Position numbers and translations under genes: made by a program. From Siminovitchia terrae (GTDB lineage: Bacteria > Bacillota > Bacilli > Bacillales > Bacillaceae_C), in contig NZ_QYTW02000003.1 of assembly GCF_003605405.2 (NCBI RefSeq), positions 62,001-126,000 of the forward strand: a stretch of 64,000 bases of DNA, given 5' to 3'. Below the pieces are notes generated by a model, which saw only the letters and a list, made by a program, of their open reading frames with translations, was not told where the DNA came from and did no database searches. Every line of letters begins with the position of its first letter. Position 1 is the first letter of the stretch. Positions 9,443 to 17,959 of this stretch are shown in pieces.

Positions 9443-9451
9443 TAATCTATG
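9443..9451 (-). promoter_or_regulatory. Possible SigK-type -10 element for the leftward glycan operon
   Basis: Minus strand reads CATAGATTA, a match to the late-sporulation sigma-K -10 pattern CATAnnnTA, about 55 bp before the aminotransferase start. No convincing AC-type -35 lies 16-17 bp upstream, so this is suggestive only. Confidence 0.3.
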
Positions 9452-9589
9452 ACATTCCTTTCGATATGGAAACGGCTTGCAACCATGTATCCTGTCCAAT
9501 TTTTTTATGAAGACTTGTCATTTTTTGAAATAAACTTCACCTAAATTTTAATAGTTGGATACCTGTCCATTCCATTCTCTTTCTCTTTA

Positions 9590-9598
9590 CATATTTTA
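9590..9598 (+). promoter_or_regulatory. Possible SigK-type -10 element for the sugar dehydrogenase gene
   Basis: CATATTTTA matches CATAnnnTA about 40 bp before ATG 9637. The divergent operon has a similar element at 9443-9451. The -35 region is poor. Known SigK control of ytc genes in B. subtilis makes the idea reasonable but unproven. Confidence 0.3.
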
Positions 9599-9636
9599 AC
9601 TTGTATTTAAATTTTTCAGACAAGGAGCGTTGTAAA

Positions 9637-10944
9637 ATGGAAAGCCATAATTCACAAAAGGAAAGGGATAAAATAGCGGTTATTGGTCTTGGTTATGTAG
9701 GCCTGCCCTTGGCTGTCATGTTGGCTGAAAAAGGCTTTCGGGTGATTGGAATTGACCGGGATGCCAATAAGGTAACCATGCTTCAACAAGCTCGCAGCTA
9801 TATAGGCGATGTCAGTGACAGTACATTAAAGGCCTTGGCCGACACCGGGCGTTTCCAGTCAACTGGTGACTTTGATAAATTGCAAGAGGTAAATTCGATT
9901 ATTATTTGTGTACCAACACCTATTACTGTTCAGAAAACCCCCGACCTCACCTATATTATTAGTGTCGGGAACGACATTCAGACGCGGCTGCATAAGGGGC
10001 AGCTTGTCATTTTGGAAAGCTCTACTTATCCAGGGACTACAACAGATGTATTATTGCCTATTCTTGAAAAAAGCGGATTAACAGTGGGGGAAGATTTCTT
10101 TTTGGCCAATTCCCCAGAACGGATTGATCCCGGGAATGACCGCTATCGGGTCGATGAAATTCCTAAGGTATTAGGGGGGACGACGGAAAATTGTCTAGAA
10201 AGAGCTTTGTCTTTATATAGCCAAATCTACAAACAAGTTGTTCCTGTTTCTTCAACCGAGGCCGCCGAATTAACGAAGCTGCTAGAGAATACTTTTCGGT
10301 TTGTGAATATTTCCTTTATTAACGAAATGGCCATTCTTTGTGACCAATTAAAGGTGAATATTTGGGAAGTCGTAGCGGCTGCATCCTCTAAGCCCTATGG
10401 TTTTACTCCGTTCTATCCCGGGCCAGGAATTGGCGGACATTGTATTCCGGTTGATCCATTCTATCTGCAATGGAAGCTACAGGAAATGAAGACAAGTAGC
10501 CACTTCATCAGCGTATCAGACTTCATCAATACACGAATTATCCAATATATCGTCTCTCGGACAGAAGAACTTCTAAAAACCAAACCACTCTCAACGGCCA
10601 AAGTTCTTCTTTACGGAGTTACCTATAAAAAAGACGTAGCCGATATTCGTGATGCACCAAATTTACAGATCATCGAGCAATTGATGGAAAAAGGGGCTGC
10701 AGTCTATTATCATGATCCATATATACCTTCTATTAAAGTAGCAAACAAAGACTTCTCCAGTATTGAATTGACAGATGAGCTGATCAGCAAGATGGATTGC
10801 GTCATCATCCTAACGGATCACTCCGTCCTGCCACTTGAACAGCTTTTACAACAAGCCCCGCTAGTGTTTGATACAAGAAATGTGACCCTTGGAAAACAGG
10901 GTAATGCAACAGTTGTCCGGCTTGGTGATGGGACGGTCCTGTAA
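9637..10944 (+). CDS. UDP-HexNAc 6-dehydrogenase, UDP-glucose/GDP-mannose dehydrogenase family (WbpA/YtcA-like)
   Basis: 435 aa. IAVIGLGYVGLPLAVMLAEKG is the N-terminal NAD motif; ESSTYPGTT and NSPERIDPGN are family blocks; PGPGIGGHCIPVDPFYL contains the catalytic Cys of the two-step alcohol-to-acid oxidation; VTYKKDVADIRDAP marks the C-terminal domain. The SPERIDPGN and IGGHCIPVDP forms are those of the WbpA/WecC (UDP-HexNAc) branch. ATG 9637 is chosen because CAAGGAGCG precedes it; an in-frame TTG at 9601 has no such site. Divergent from the operon at 9388, it would provide UDP-GlcNAcA to the aminotransferase route. Confidence 0.87.
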   Translation: MESHNSQKERDKIAVIGLGYVGLPLAVMLAEKGFRVIGIDRDANKVTMLQQARSYIGDVSDSTLKALADTGRFQSTGDFDKLQEVNSIIICVPTPITVQKTPDLTYIISVGNDIQTRLHKGQLVILESSTYPGTTTDVLLPILEKSGLTVGEDFFLANSPERIDPGNDRYRVDEIPKVLGGTTENCLERALSLYSQIYKQVVPVSSTEAAELTKLLENTFRFVNISFINEMAILCDQLKVNIWEVVAAASSKPYGFTPFYPGPGIGGHCIPVDPFYLQWKLQEMKTSSHFISVSDFINTRIIQYIVSRTEELLKTKPLSTAKVLLYGVTYKKDVADIRDAPNLQIIEQLMEKGAAVYYHDPYIPSIKVANKDFSSIELTDELISKMDCVIILTDHSVLPLEQLLQQAPLVFDTRNVTLGKQGNATVVRLGDGTVL

Positions 10945-10980
10945 GCTCAGCCTAAACTGATTCCATTAAGTTGCTAACAA

Positions 10981-11010
10981 CATCGGCAAGCCGATGCTTT
11001 TTATTTTTCT
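10981..11010 (+). terminator. Rho-independent terminator
   Basis: Stem CATCGGC/GCCGATG with an AA loop followed by CTTTTTATTTTT, 36 bp after the dehydrogenase stop codon. Confidence 0.85.
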
Positions 11011-11084
11011 ATAGAAAAAACTCAAACAAAATCGAGGACACTAAAAAACTTATGTTTTTTGTCATTTTAATCTTAGGTGGATAC

Positions 11085-11140
11085 AAAAGGCCATTTTCCG
11101 TATGCGTTCTAGTCGGAAAATGGCCTTTTGCCTTTTCTTT
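11085..11140 (+). terminator. Second strong hairpin terminator
   Basis: Perfect 16-bp stem (AAAAGGCCATTTTCCG at 11085-11100 and its complement at 11114-11129) followed by a T-rich tract, downstream of the first terminator. Confidence 0.75.
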
Positions 11141-11607
11141 TTTATTTAAGATTTTCACGATTCGCTTGATGTTAACTGCAATTATCGCTGTGGCTCATTG
11201 AGTTTCCATACCAAATAAACCAGCAGATGATATCGTTTCGTACCCTTGTCTATGTTATAACTCACTATTTTTTGCCTCAATTTATATCGAGAGCTGTTCC
11301 TTAAACTCTTCACTGTTTTAAAATGCTTCTTGTTTCTTATGTTCAGATACTAACAGCACTCCAATTATCAAGGTGAGTTCTAAGCACAGTGCAGAATTTA
11401 ACGATAAATCAAATATTACAGAAAATTATATAGTGATAATTGGAAGTAGAAGGGTTTGTCAAATAAAGTGTGTAAGTCCACTTTATTCAAGGTATTTTAA
11501 CACCAACATACTTCTTTTCGACTTCTGTTAATTCTGTTAGTGCATACTCAATAGATTCTGCCATTACTTGAAAGCCTTTTATTTACTTTTTAGAAGGTGC
11601 ATAAAAT
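11141..11607. other. Intergenic stretch, little recognisable
   Basis: No gene is supported. On the minus strand 11564-11487 there is a 25-codon open stretch (MAESIEYALTELTEVEKKYVG) that looks like the end of a protein but has no ribosome site; it may be debris of the same origin as the neighbouring ImmA-like fragment. Confidence 0.4.
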
Positions 11608-11829
11608 ATGATGCGGTTACTAGAAAAGAAAATTCACAAGATTTATTTTTCCCTTAATGTAGTTAATCCCTATCAAATTGATCATCTAAGTATTATAGAT
11701 CAAATAGCAGATTTACTAGGATTTTCTATCCATTATTATGATGAACCAAGTGAAGCAAATAATTGTGTCGGATCGTCTGCATCTAGACTCGAAAAGAAGG
11801 GCACAAAGCTCCCTTCATCCGCGGTTTGA
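11608..11829 (+). pseudogene. Possible ImmA/IrrE-type peptidase N-terminal fragment
   Basis: A 73-codon frame with AAGGTG before its ATG. The first about 45 residues (KKIHKIYFSLNVVNPYQIDH, then IIDQIADLLGFSIHYYD) resemble the N-terminus of ImmA/IrrE metallopeptidases, which cleave phage or ICE repressors; the HExxH zinc site is absent because the frame turns into unrelated sequence after SEANN. It would be the relic of a prophage or ICE control region. Similarity is short, so confidence is low. Confidence 0.3.
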
Positions 11830-12036
11830 AATGCGTTATTGACTTTGTGTTGACCAGAAGAGTTCTTCCGTGGGCCTTTTTTCAATATTTCATAGACATG
11901 GGAATAGACCTATCAGACAAGTGACGATTTTTCTCTCATTTTATGCGTTTGTCCAATGCACTTATTAAAACCTACATATAGTATTTTATGGGTTTGTATT
12001 AATACATCCCAAATTCGTTCAGCGGAGGTGTTTAGT

Positions 12037-12129
12037 ATGGGAGGAATGGGAACTGGATTTGCTTTGATAGTAGTATTATTTATTTTGCTTATCATTGTAG
12101 GAGCTTCTTTTGTTGGAGGCGGATATTAA
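12037..12129 (+). CDS. YjcZ-family sporulation miniprotein (30 aa)
   Basis: 30 aa: a short Gly-rich start followed by one membrane helix, [20 protein letters not shown], the hallmark of the YjcZ/SscA family of sporulation miniproteins found in spore coats of Bacillus. AGCGGAGGTG precedes the ATG at 7 nt spacing. The helix shares [11 protein letters not shown] exactly with the second miniprotein at 12503, so they are paralogues separated by a repeat insertion. Function in the family is spore coat assembly or germination; no specific role can be assigned here. Confidence 0.85.
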   Translation: MGGMGTGFALIVVLFILLIIVGASFVGGGY

Positions 12130-12216
12130 TTACTTCAGTGTTTACTTCGTTGAGATTCAATCGAATTTAAGTGGCAGTCGAACCTGAAAGCCACTAGAAT
12201 AGCCAGTTCATAGGTA

Positions 12217-12406
12217 ATCAAATGCGCCTTGGCGTATTTGCGCCCAGATTTTATCGAGCTCCGCTCGATAAATTTCCTCTGAAAATCTGTGGCATCCGCC
12301 GGAGGCTTTAACTTTATTCAGCCGGGGTTTGAACCCCCACTGAATGGAATACCAATAGGCATTCATCTCACCACTTACAGAAGTGGGAGATTTCTGCTGA
12401 ATGAAG
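12217..12406 (-). repeat. 190-bp structured repeat, copy 3
   Basis: Full-length copy between the two YjcZ-family genes, ATCAAATGCGCC to GAATGAAG on +, followed by TTAAAT. It has the same internal hairpins as the other copies. Confidence 0.9.
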
Positions 12407-12502
12407 TTAAATAAGTGGAGCACACATTTTTTTGTCCACATGTCCCTATTCGTTTTACACTTACCCGGATAATTTGTATTAGTCCTGTAAGGGGGGATAT
12501 TT

Positions 12503-12643
12503 ATGTCCTACGGCTGTGGGAAAAGATGTGGGTACGGCGGTTATGGGTATGGAGGTGGTTACGGCATGCGTATTTCCTTTGTGTTAATCGTGGTGCTTTT
12601 CATTCTGTTGATTATTGTCGGCACAGCATTTATCCGTTACTAG
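12503..12643 (+). CDS. YjcZ-family sporulation miniprotein (46 aa)
   Basis: 46 aa: a Gly/Tyr/Cys-rich head ([18 protein letters not shown]) and a single C-terminal membrane helix with [11 protein letters not shown]. This is the standard build of YjcZ-family proteins. The two cysteines in the head could allow disulphide crosslinking in the coat. GGGGGG lies about 6 nt before the ATG. Paralogue of 12037-12129. Confidence 0.88.
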   Translation: MSYGCGKRCGYGGYGYGGGYGMRISFVLIVVLFILLIIVGTAFIRY

Positions 12644-12710
12644 CCTCTTAAGGAATGAAGCAATAACCGGAACAGATTCCGATTCCATTTCGGCTCATCT
12701 TAACCGCTAG

Positions 12711-12745
12711 GAGCGCTTCATTAAAGCGCTCTATTATCCGTTTCA
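12711..12745 (+). terminator. Hairpin after the YjcZ gene
   Basis: GAGCGCTT/AAGCGCTC stem with a 5-nt loop, followed by a modest T-rich tail; plausible but weak terminator. Confidence 0.5.
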
Positions 12746-13239
12746 TGGTATCTATACTATTTTAAAAACAAGAAAAAGCCCCCTACAATGAGGAGGGATG
12801 TGTAATGTTAAATGGAGGCCAGATTATTGGCTTTTTATTTTTATTTAATCCCTCAACTTTTTTTAGCTGCTGCGTATTCTGCACGGCCGTACCTTTATAG
12901 TTTTTGATAACGTGTTTGACAGCAAGCTTTACAAAAAAACCCGCTTTATTCTAGAAAGATGCTAATACGTTGTTAAACAAGCCTCCCATCGTTTAAAGTA
13001 ATGTTGTTCTACAACTGGCGCAATACATAGGCGGAATATTAGATATTTGTTCCTTTAACCTACCAGCAGGCATTGACAAGGCCCCCAGAATATTTGAACT
13101 TCAATTCTTCCTTTGGCCAAACATCAATTAATTTTTTAGGCAATCCCCTAATTCAACAATTGGATCCCATGGTAAAACTTCTATCCGGATAACAAGTTAA
13201 ATAGAATATATAGAAAAACAAATTAAGGAATGATTGGAA
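12746..13239. other. Upstream region of the S9 peptidase
   Basis: No convincing gene. The last about 110 bp (from roughly 13130) is the sequence also found upstream of the truncated S9 copy at 660-773, so it probably includes the shared promoter and leader. Confidence 0.5.
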
Positions 13240-15279
13240 ATGAAGAGACCATTAAATCCTGAGGATCTTTTTGAATTAAAGATCGTTAGTGATCCGCAAA
13301 TATCCCCTGATGGAAAGAGCATTGTCTATGTCGAAACAAAGATGGATCGTGTTACCAATAAATATTACAGCCGCATTTGGTTCGTTTCCACTAGCGGAGA
13401 AACCGAACCGCAACAATATACATCCGGTCCTGGTCTAGATTATGCTCCCCGTTGGTCCCCAGACGGCAAATGGCTAGCTTTCGTATCCACAAGGCGGGGA
13501 CACTCTCAACTCTGGATCATGCCCAGTACAGGTGGCGAAGCCGAACCGCTCACTAATATTCGATACATCGGCGGAATTCCTGTATGGTCTCCGGACAGCC
13601 GTACCATTGCTTGTGTCGTTCACGTCGGTCCAAAAGGCCCAGAAGAGAAGCATGGTCGAAAAAAAACACCAAGACAACGTTTTTCAGAAGATGTGCTCGT
13701 CATTGATCGTCTTGAGTATAAGTTGGACACCACTGGTTATTTAGTCGGGAAACATTGGCACCTTTTTACTATCCCTGTCGTAGGTCCTGATCGCGGTAAA
13801 TTCCAGCAGCTCACGTTTGGCGACTACAACTACTCTTCCCCGGCATGGTCTCCCGATGGACAATACATCGCAGTAGCCGGTAACAGGACACCAGAACGTT
13901 TAGACCTCGCTTTAGTCAATGATATTTGGGTGATTGCTGCTACAGGGGGAGAACCTCACCGGTTAACCCGAAGTCAAGGGCCTGCCAACCATCCAGCATG
14001 GTCCCCTGATGGACAAGTGATTGCTTATGTTGGACACGATCGGAGTTACGGCAGTTATACGAACCCAGGCATTTGGATGGTTGCTGCATCCGGGGGAGAG
14101 CCATGGGAATTAACTAACGGCTTCCCCTATCCCGTAGGTGATAAATCAATTGGGGACATCCGCGGTCATCAGGAGCCTTCGATTAGCTTAACTTGGGCTC
14201 CTGATGGTCACAACATTTATACATGTGTAAGTAAGGCCGGAGCCGTTCATCTTTGGCGCTTTTCACTTCCAGATAATCAAGCAATTCAAATGACCACTGG
14301 GAATTCAGTCATTTACAATGTAAGCTTTACTCTGGACACTCGTCAGGTGGTGATGGCCATTACTACAGCTACGCTGCCAAATGACATCTGGGTTGCTGAC
14401 ATCTCTAATGAAACGATTACCAACAAACGTCGTCTAACAAGAGTGAACCAAGATTGGCTCAGTCAGCTTGCCATTTCCGAGCCGATCCGTTTTTCCTCAC
14501 GTTCGGCGAATGGTCCGGAGGTCGAAGGTTGGATTCTTTATCCGCCTGGGAGGATGTCTGCACGAAGTCTAATTCCTGCGATCCTGGAAATCCACGGTGG
14601 ACCGATGATTATGTATGGCTATGTCTTCTTCCTTGAATTCCAACTGCTAGCTTCACAAGGTTTTGCCGTGATTTATACCAACCCTCGCGGGAGCATGGGC
14701 TATGGACAGGAGTTTGTCGCAGCTATCCGAGGCGATTGGGGAAACCATGATTATATGGACTTGATGGCGGCAATGGACTACGTTCTTTCGAAGGGATTGC
14801 TCGATCCAAACCGTCTTGGTGTTGCGGGCGGAAGCTACGGTGGTTATATGACTAACTGGATCGTCACCCAAACCCACCGTTTCAAAGCTGCCGTCTCGAT
14901 GAGAGGCATCAGCAATCTGTATAGTTTATTTGGTACGTCAGACGGTGGATTTTTAAAGGCCGATGAATATAGTGGGCCACCTTGGGTGTTTCCGGAAAAG
15001 TATATGAAGCGCTCGCCAATCAAGTATGTGGCCAATGTTCGAACACCGCTCTTAATCATTGGAAGCACCCACGATTTTCGAGTTCCTATTGAACAGGGTG
15101 AACAATTTTATACTGCCCTGAAGTTTCAGGGACGTAACGTGCGCATGGTCCGCTTTCTCAATGATACCCATGAGCTGTCACGTTCTGGAAACCCCTGGCA
15201 TCGGGTGATTCGACTGGAACATATTCTAAGCTGGTTTCAGAAACACCTTAAGTTGACTACTGGTACAAATAATAAATAA
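13240..15279 (+). CDS. S9 family (prolyl-oligopeptidase type) peptidase, YuxL-like
   Basis: 679 aa. The N-terminal about 400 residues form a beta-propeller of TolB/WD-like blades (repeated WSPDGK motifs), which restricts access to small peptides. The C-terminal alpha/beta-hydrolase domain contains GGSYGGYMTNW with nucleophile Ser532, then DFRVPIEQ (Asp) and DTHELSRSG (His) completing the triad. No signal peptide is seen, so it is cytoplasmic. The likely activity is acylaminoacyl- or oligopeptidase cleavage. ATG 13240 is preferred over TTG 13234 because AAGGAA lies about 10 nt before it. The first third is duplicated at 774-1520. Confidence 0.9.
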   Translation: MKRPLNPEDLFELKIVSDPQISPDGKSIVYVETKMDRVTNKYYSRIWFVSTSGETEPQQYTSGPGLDYAPRWSPDGKWLAFVSTRRGHSQLWIMPSTGGEAEPLTNIRYIGGIPVWSPDSRTIACVVHVGPKGPEEKHGRKKTPRQRFSEDVLVIDRLEYKLDTTGYLVGKHWHLFTIPVVGPDRGKFQQLTFGDYNYSSPAWSPDGQYIAVAGNRTPERLDLALVNDIWVIAATGGEPHRLTRSQGPANHPAWSPDGQVIAYVGHDRSYGSYTNPGIWMVAASGGEPWELTNGFPYPVGDKSIGDIRGHQEPSISLTWAPDGHNIYTCVSKAGAVHLWRFSLPDNQAIQMTTGNSVIYNVSFTLDTRQVVMAITTATLPNDIWVADISNETITNKRRLTRVNQDWLSQLAISEPIRFSSRSANGPEVEGWILYPPGRMSARSLIPAILEIHGGPMIMYGYVFFLEFQLLASQGFAVIYTNPRGSMGYGQEFVAAIRGDWGNHDYMDLMAAMDYVLSKGLLDPNRLGVAGGSYGGYMTNWIVTQTHRFKAAVSMRGISNLYSLFGTSDGGFLKADEYSGPPWVFPEKYMKRSPIKYVANVRTPLLIIGSTHDFRVPIEQGEQFYTALKFQGRNVRMVRFLNDTHELSRSGNPWHRVIRLEHILSWFQKHLKLTTGTNNK

Positions 15280-15294
15280 GGAAATAAAACATAG

Positions 15295-15332
15295 AAGACG
15301 TTCGGACCCGCGCCGGACGTCTTTCTTTATAT
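15295..15332 (+). terminator. Rho-independent terminator of the S9 peptidase gene
   Basis: 11-bp stem AAGACGTTCGG/CCGGACGTCTT (one G-T pair) with a 7-nt loop, followed by TCTTTAT. Confidence 0.8.
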
Positions 15333-15758
15333 TGGGTTTGGTTTTTAGAATCCAATTTGTTGAAGGAATCAACATCGTAGTACAGTGAAAAGACGAAACT
15401 TACGTACAAGTTATTTTATGAAACATTCTAGATGTCATTGATATTTCTAATTTCTTTCTGATGGATCAAGAATAGTCCAATAAATTTCGTATGATTAGCC
15501 ATGATTCTCTATGGAACACTCACAAATAGTACAGGATCTATTCTATTGTTTAAATTTTGCGAATATCCATTCCGAATCATGATTTAATCCCCCTACTTAT
15601 AATTTCTAAACAGGATGCTATTCGTGTAATGTGTTTCTCCTTGAAAAAATTCTATCTAAATGTATTCAATGAAGGGAACTTCATTCCAAATATATATACA
15701 TGATTTTAATGTCACAAACAAGATCGGGTTCTTTAAGTTTTAAAGCAGGTGCTTCTTT
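15333..15758. other. AT-rich intergenic stretch
   Basis: I see no coding frame, RNA or repeat that I can support here. Confidence 0.5.
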
Positions 15759-16265
15759 CTATTCCATAGTCATATCCTTCATCATTTTTGCTTGAATGTC
15801 CTTAAAGGTATCAGTGCTAAAAATGCTTTGAGCTTTTTTCTCTAATTCATTTATGATTTCATCATTTTCTAGTAATACCTCTCTTATCCGCTGTATTAGT
15901 TGAAGGGCGCTTGGTCCAGTGACTTGCTTGGCAATTCGTTCGAGAAGAACCTTCGCATCAACTGAAAATTTAGGGACGAAGCTAAGACACATTACCATAT
16001 TGATCTGAAGGGCTTTGCTATATTCCTTTGTAAACGCACGGCGAACACCACCTCTTACACCTGCATAACCATATGAAATCTCGGAAACAGCCCGATAAAA
16101 AAGAATCATTCCATCTGCATGACTTGATTCCGGATTTAACCGAAATTCACTCACTAAAGATACTAAACGCTGTACTATAAGTTTAGCCGACTCCATTGTT
16201 TGCCACCAATCCAACAAATGATGCTGCTCCTCCGCGCTTAATTTCATGTATTGTGAATTTGACAT
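15759..16265 (-). CDS. Unknown 168-aa protein, second of a paralogous pair
   Basis: 168 aa, no membrane segment or signal peptide. It shares a common plan with the upstream gene, also 168 aa: a block FRLNPESSHADG...VSEISYGYAGVRGGVRR aligns with FRVIPSMRAAPG...VADIGYGFDAVQGTIHR, followed by a conserved-length helical tail ending in a charged segment. The pair therefore arose by tandem duplication. I do not recognise the family. The gene is separated from its partner by 22 bp and has a ribosome site, so the two are probably co-transcribed. Confidence 0.7.
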   Translation of the reverse strand: MSNSQYMKLSAEEQHHLLDWWQTMESAKLIVQRLVSLVSEFRLNPESSHADGMILFYRAVSEISYGYAGVRGGVRRAFTKEYSKALQINMVMCLSFVPKFSVDAKVLLERIAKQVTGPSALQLIQRIREVLLENDEIINELEKKAQSIFSTDTFKDIQAKMMKDMTME

Positions 16266-16287
16266 TTTTCATTCCCCCTTTATGCCC

Positions 16288-16794
16288 TTACAAGCGTGGA
16301 ATAGCTTGTATATTCTCGATCCGTTTACGTATGGTTTCCCATTCAGGACCCAGTAGAGTCCGACCGAGTCTGATCGCTTCTTTGATTCTTTCCCCAATTT
16401 GATGATTTAAATAGCGGCTTTGCTCAACCAGATAAAAAACATCGGGATTTGCTCTTTTTACAGCCAGTTCAAAATTAGGGCTTAATTGTTTTAGGCTGAT
16501 ACCAAGTGTATCAAGGTCGAACACCAGCATTTCCTTTACTAAAGATAAGGATTCACCTTGTCGAATCCGATGAATCGTTCCTTGTACCGCATCAAAACCA
16601 TAACCGATATCTGCAACAGAAGCATGGTATGGATTCAATCCCGGTGCAGCCCGCATGGATGGAATAACTCGAAATCCTGTAGTAATGGAACACACTACTT
16701 CTTTTGCAGCCATCCCTTTCTCTAAGGCTGCATGAATGGCTTCAAGATAAGAATCTGTTTGACCGGAATCCATACCCTTGAAGGTAATTGTCAT
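16288..16794 (-). CDS. Unknown 168-aa protein, first of a paralogous pair
   Basis: 168 aa with an ATG preceded by GAGGAGGGAC. The middle has a glycine-aromatic motif (DIGYGFDAVQG) also found, with changes, in the next gene, and the C-terminal half is predicted helical (HQIGERIKEAIRLGRTLLGP). No catalytic motif is visible. The promoter side carries a direct repeat (16826-16880). The function is unknown; a small cytoplasmic hetero-oligomer is one possibility given the equal lengths and linkage. Confidence 0.7.
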   Translation of the reverse strand: MTITFKGMDSGQTDSYLEAIHAALEKGMAAKEVVCSITTGFRVIPSMRAAPGLNPYHASVADIGYGFDAVQGTIHRIRQGESLSLVKEMLVFDLDTLGISLKQLSPNFELAVKRANPDVFYLVEQSRYLNHQIGERIKEAIRLGRTLLGPEWETIRKRIENIQAIPRL

Positions 16795-16825
16795 TGATTT
16801 GTCCCTCCTCTTTGTAATCTATAAC

Positions 16826-16880
16826 TATGTACTGGGATCCTTGAAAATTTATATTATGTACTAAGATACTTGAAATTTAT
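16826..16880. repeat. Tandem direct repeat upstream of the 168-aa pair
   Basis: Two imperfect copies of a 26-27 bp unit, TATGTACT..GAT.CTTGAAA..TTTAT, at 16826-16852 and 16855-16880. Their position just before the operon start suggests a regulator-binding or leader element. Confidence 0.55.
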
Positions 16881-16887
16881 AATTGTG

Positions 16888-17085
16888 ATTAGGCCTATTC
16901 AAGCAACGTTTTCTCCGAAGGGAAAGTCTTTATATATTGTCGATTTTGGAATCTTAAGGAGCCCGTCCTCAGGAAAAAAGCCAATCCGTAAAACCGGTAC
17001 TTTTTGGCGCGTTAAGAAGGATGAAAGACAATTTCGGCGTATCCATTGCCTTGGATACATACCTGAAAATCAGGTACAAGCCTGA
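16888..17085 (+). pseudogene. Remnant of a beta-propeller sugar-dehydrogenase-like protein
   Basis: A short open stretch encodes RPIQATFSPKGKSLYIVDFG and then PIRKTGTFWRV. This matches the last blade of PQQ-type sugar dehydrogenase or SMP-30/TolB-like propellers (usually RP..V.FSPDG..LYV.DFG...TGV.WRV). The rest of the gene is missing and there is no proper start, so it is a 3' fragment. Confidence 0.4.
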
Positions 17086-17199
17086 TTTATTGATTGCCTA
17101 ACTATAGATGCACCAATATCTTTGCCGTTGACTTTGCCCTTAGGGTAAGGTGTATAAAAGAATTGAACAAAGTATCGATATTTAAAGTATTTAATCCGA

Positions 17200-17382
17200 A
17201 TCAAATGCGCCTTGGCGTATTTGCGCCCAGATTTTATCGAGCCCCGCTCGATAAATTTCCTCTGAAAATCTGTGGCATCCGCCTGAGGCTTTGACTTTAT
17301 TCAGCCGGGGGTTGCCCCCACTGAATGGAATACCAATATGCATTCAACTCACCACTTACAGAAGGACTTCTGCTGAATGAAG
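17200..17382 (-). repeat. 190-bp structured repeat, copy 4
   Basis: 183 bp; same ends as the others but with small deletions in the GGGTTTGAACCC hairpin and in the AGAAGTGGGAGACTTCT hairpin. Followed by TTAAAAA. Confidence 0.88.
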
Positions 17383-17387
17383 TTAAA

Positions 17388-17959
17388 AAGTGCTATTTTC
17401 CCAAGTCCCTCTCCATTCCTTCTTTCCCAATGCTAAAACCGACTTTCCCTATTATTTCAGCTGTTATATAGTCTTCCCGAGAAAAAATATTAGAGATTAG
17501 AATGGAGATGTATCATTTCTTGGACTTGATTACAGTTAGGAAATAAACTGAATAGAGAGTGAAATCCTGCGGATTTATGAGTGGAGAAAATAATTATAAA
17601 GCGATTAGAAGTAACACAAGTCTAGTACCGGCAAGAGAATGAAGAATTAATCGGTAAAAAGAAAAAGACTGAATCCATATTGGATCCAGCCCGAATTGTT
17701 ATTGGTTTTGGATTTTAAAAACTTAATTAATAATGATGTGCTCCCGTCTCTTTTTTCTCCTCTTTTCTCTCTTCTGGTTACCGACTTTTCAACAGGAGAT
17801 AGCCATACTTTTTTACTCAAACTTTATTTCCAAGTTGCAACAAACTTCATTTTGAATAAAGATTCATCAAAATAGAGTTAACTTTTAAAAAAAGTTTGAT
17901 AAGAAACAGGTTACTTAGCAATAAAAAGAATGGTTAGGAACATTCTATCTCTAGAAGAG
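17388..17959. other. Intergenic stretch with possible gene debris
   Basis: Minus strand 17490-17391 keeps a short open stretch (REDYITAEIIGKVGFSIGKE) that may be the end of a lost gene next to repeat copy 4. Nothing else is supported. Confidence 0.35.

Noticed and set aside
9443-9598. A well-supported sigma-K promoter pair
   Set aside because: -10 boxes match but -35 regions do not, so only low-confidence sites were recorded.
12805-12900. 31-codon frame with a GAGGAGGGA ribosome-like site after the second YjcZ gene
   Set aside because: The start overlaps a small hairpin, the product (MLNGGQIIGFLFLFNPSTFF) has no recognisable family, and the ribosome-like sequence may be part of a stem; too weak to call.
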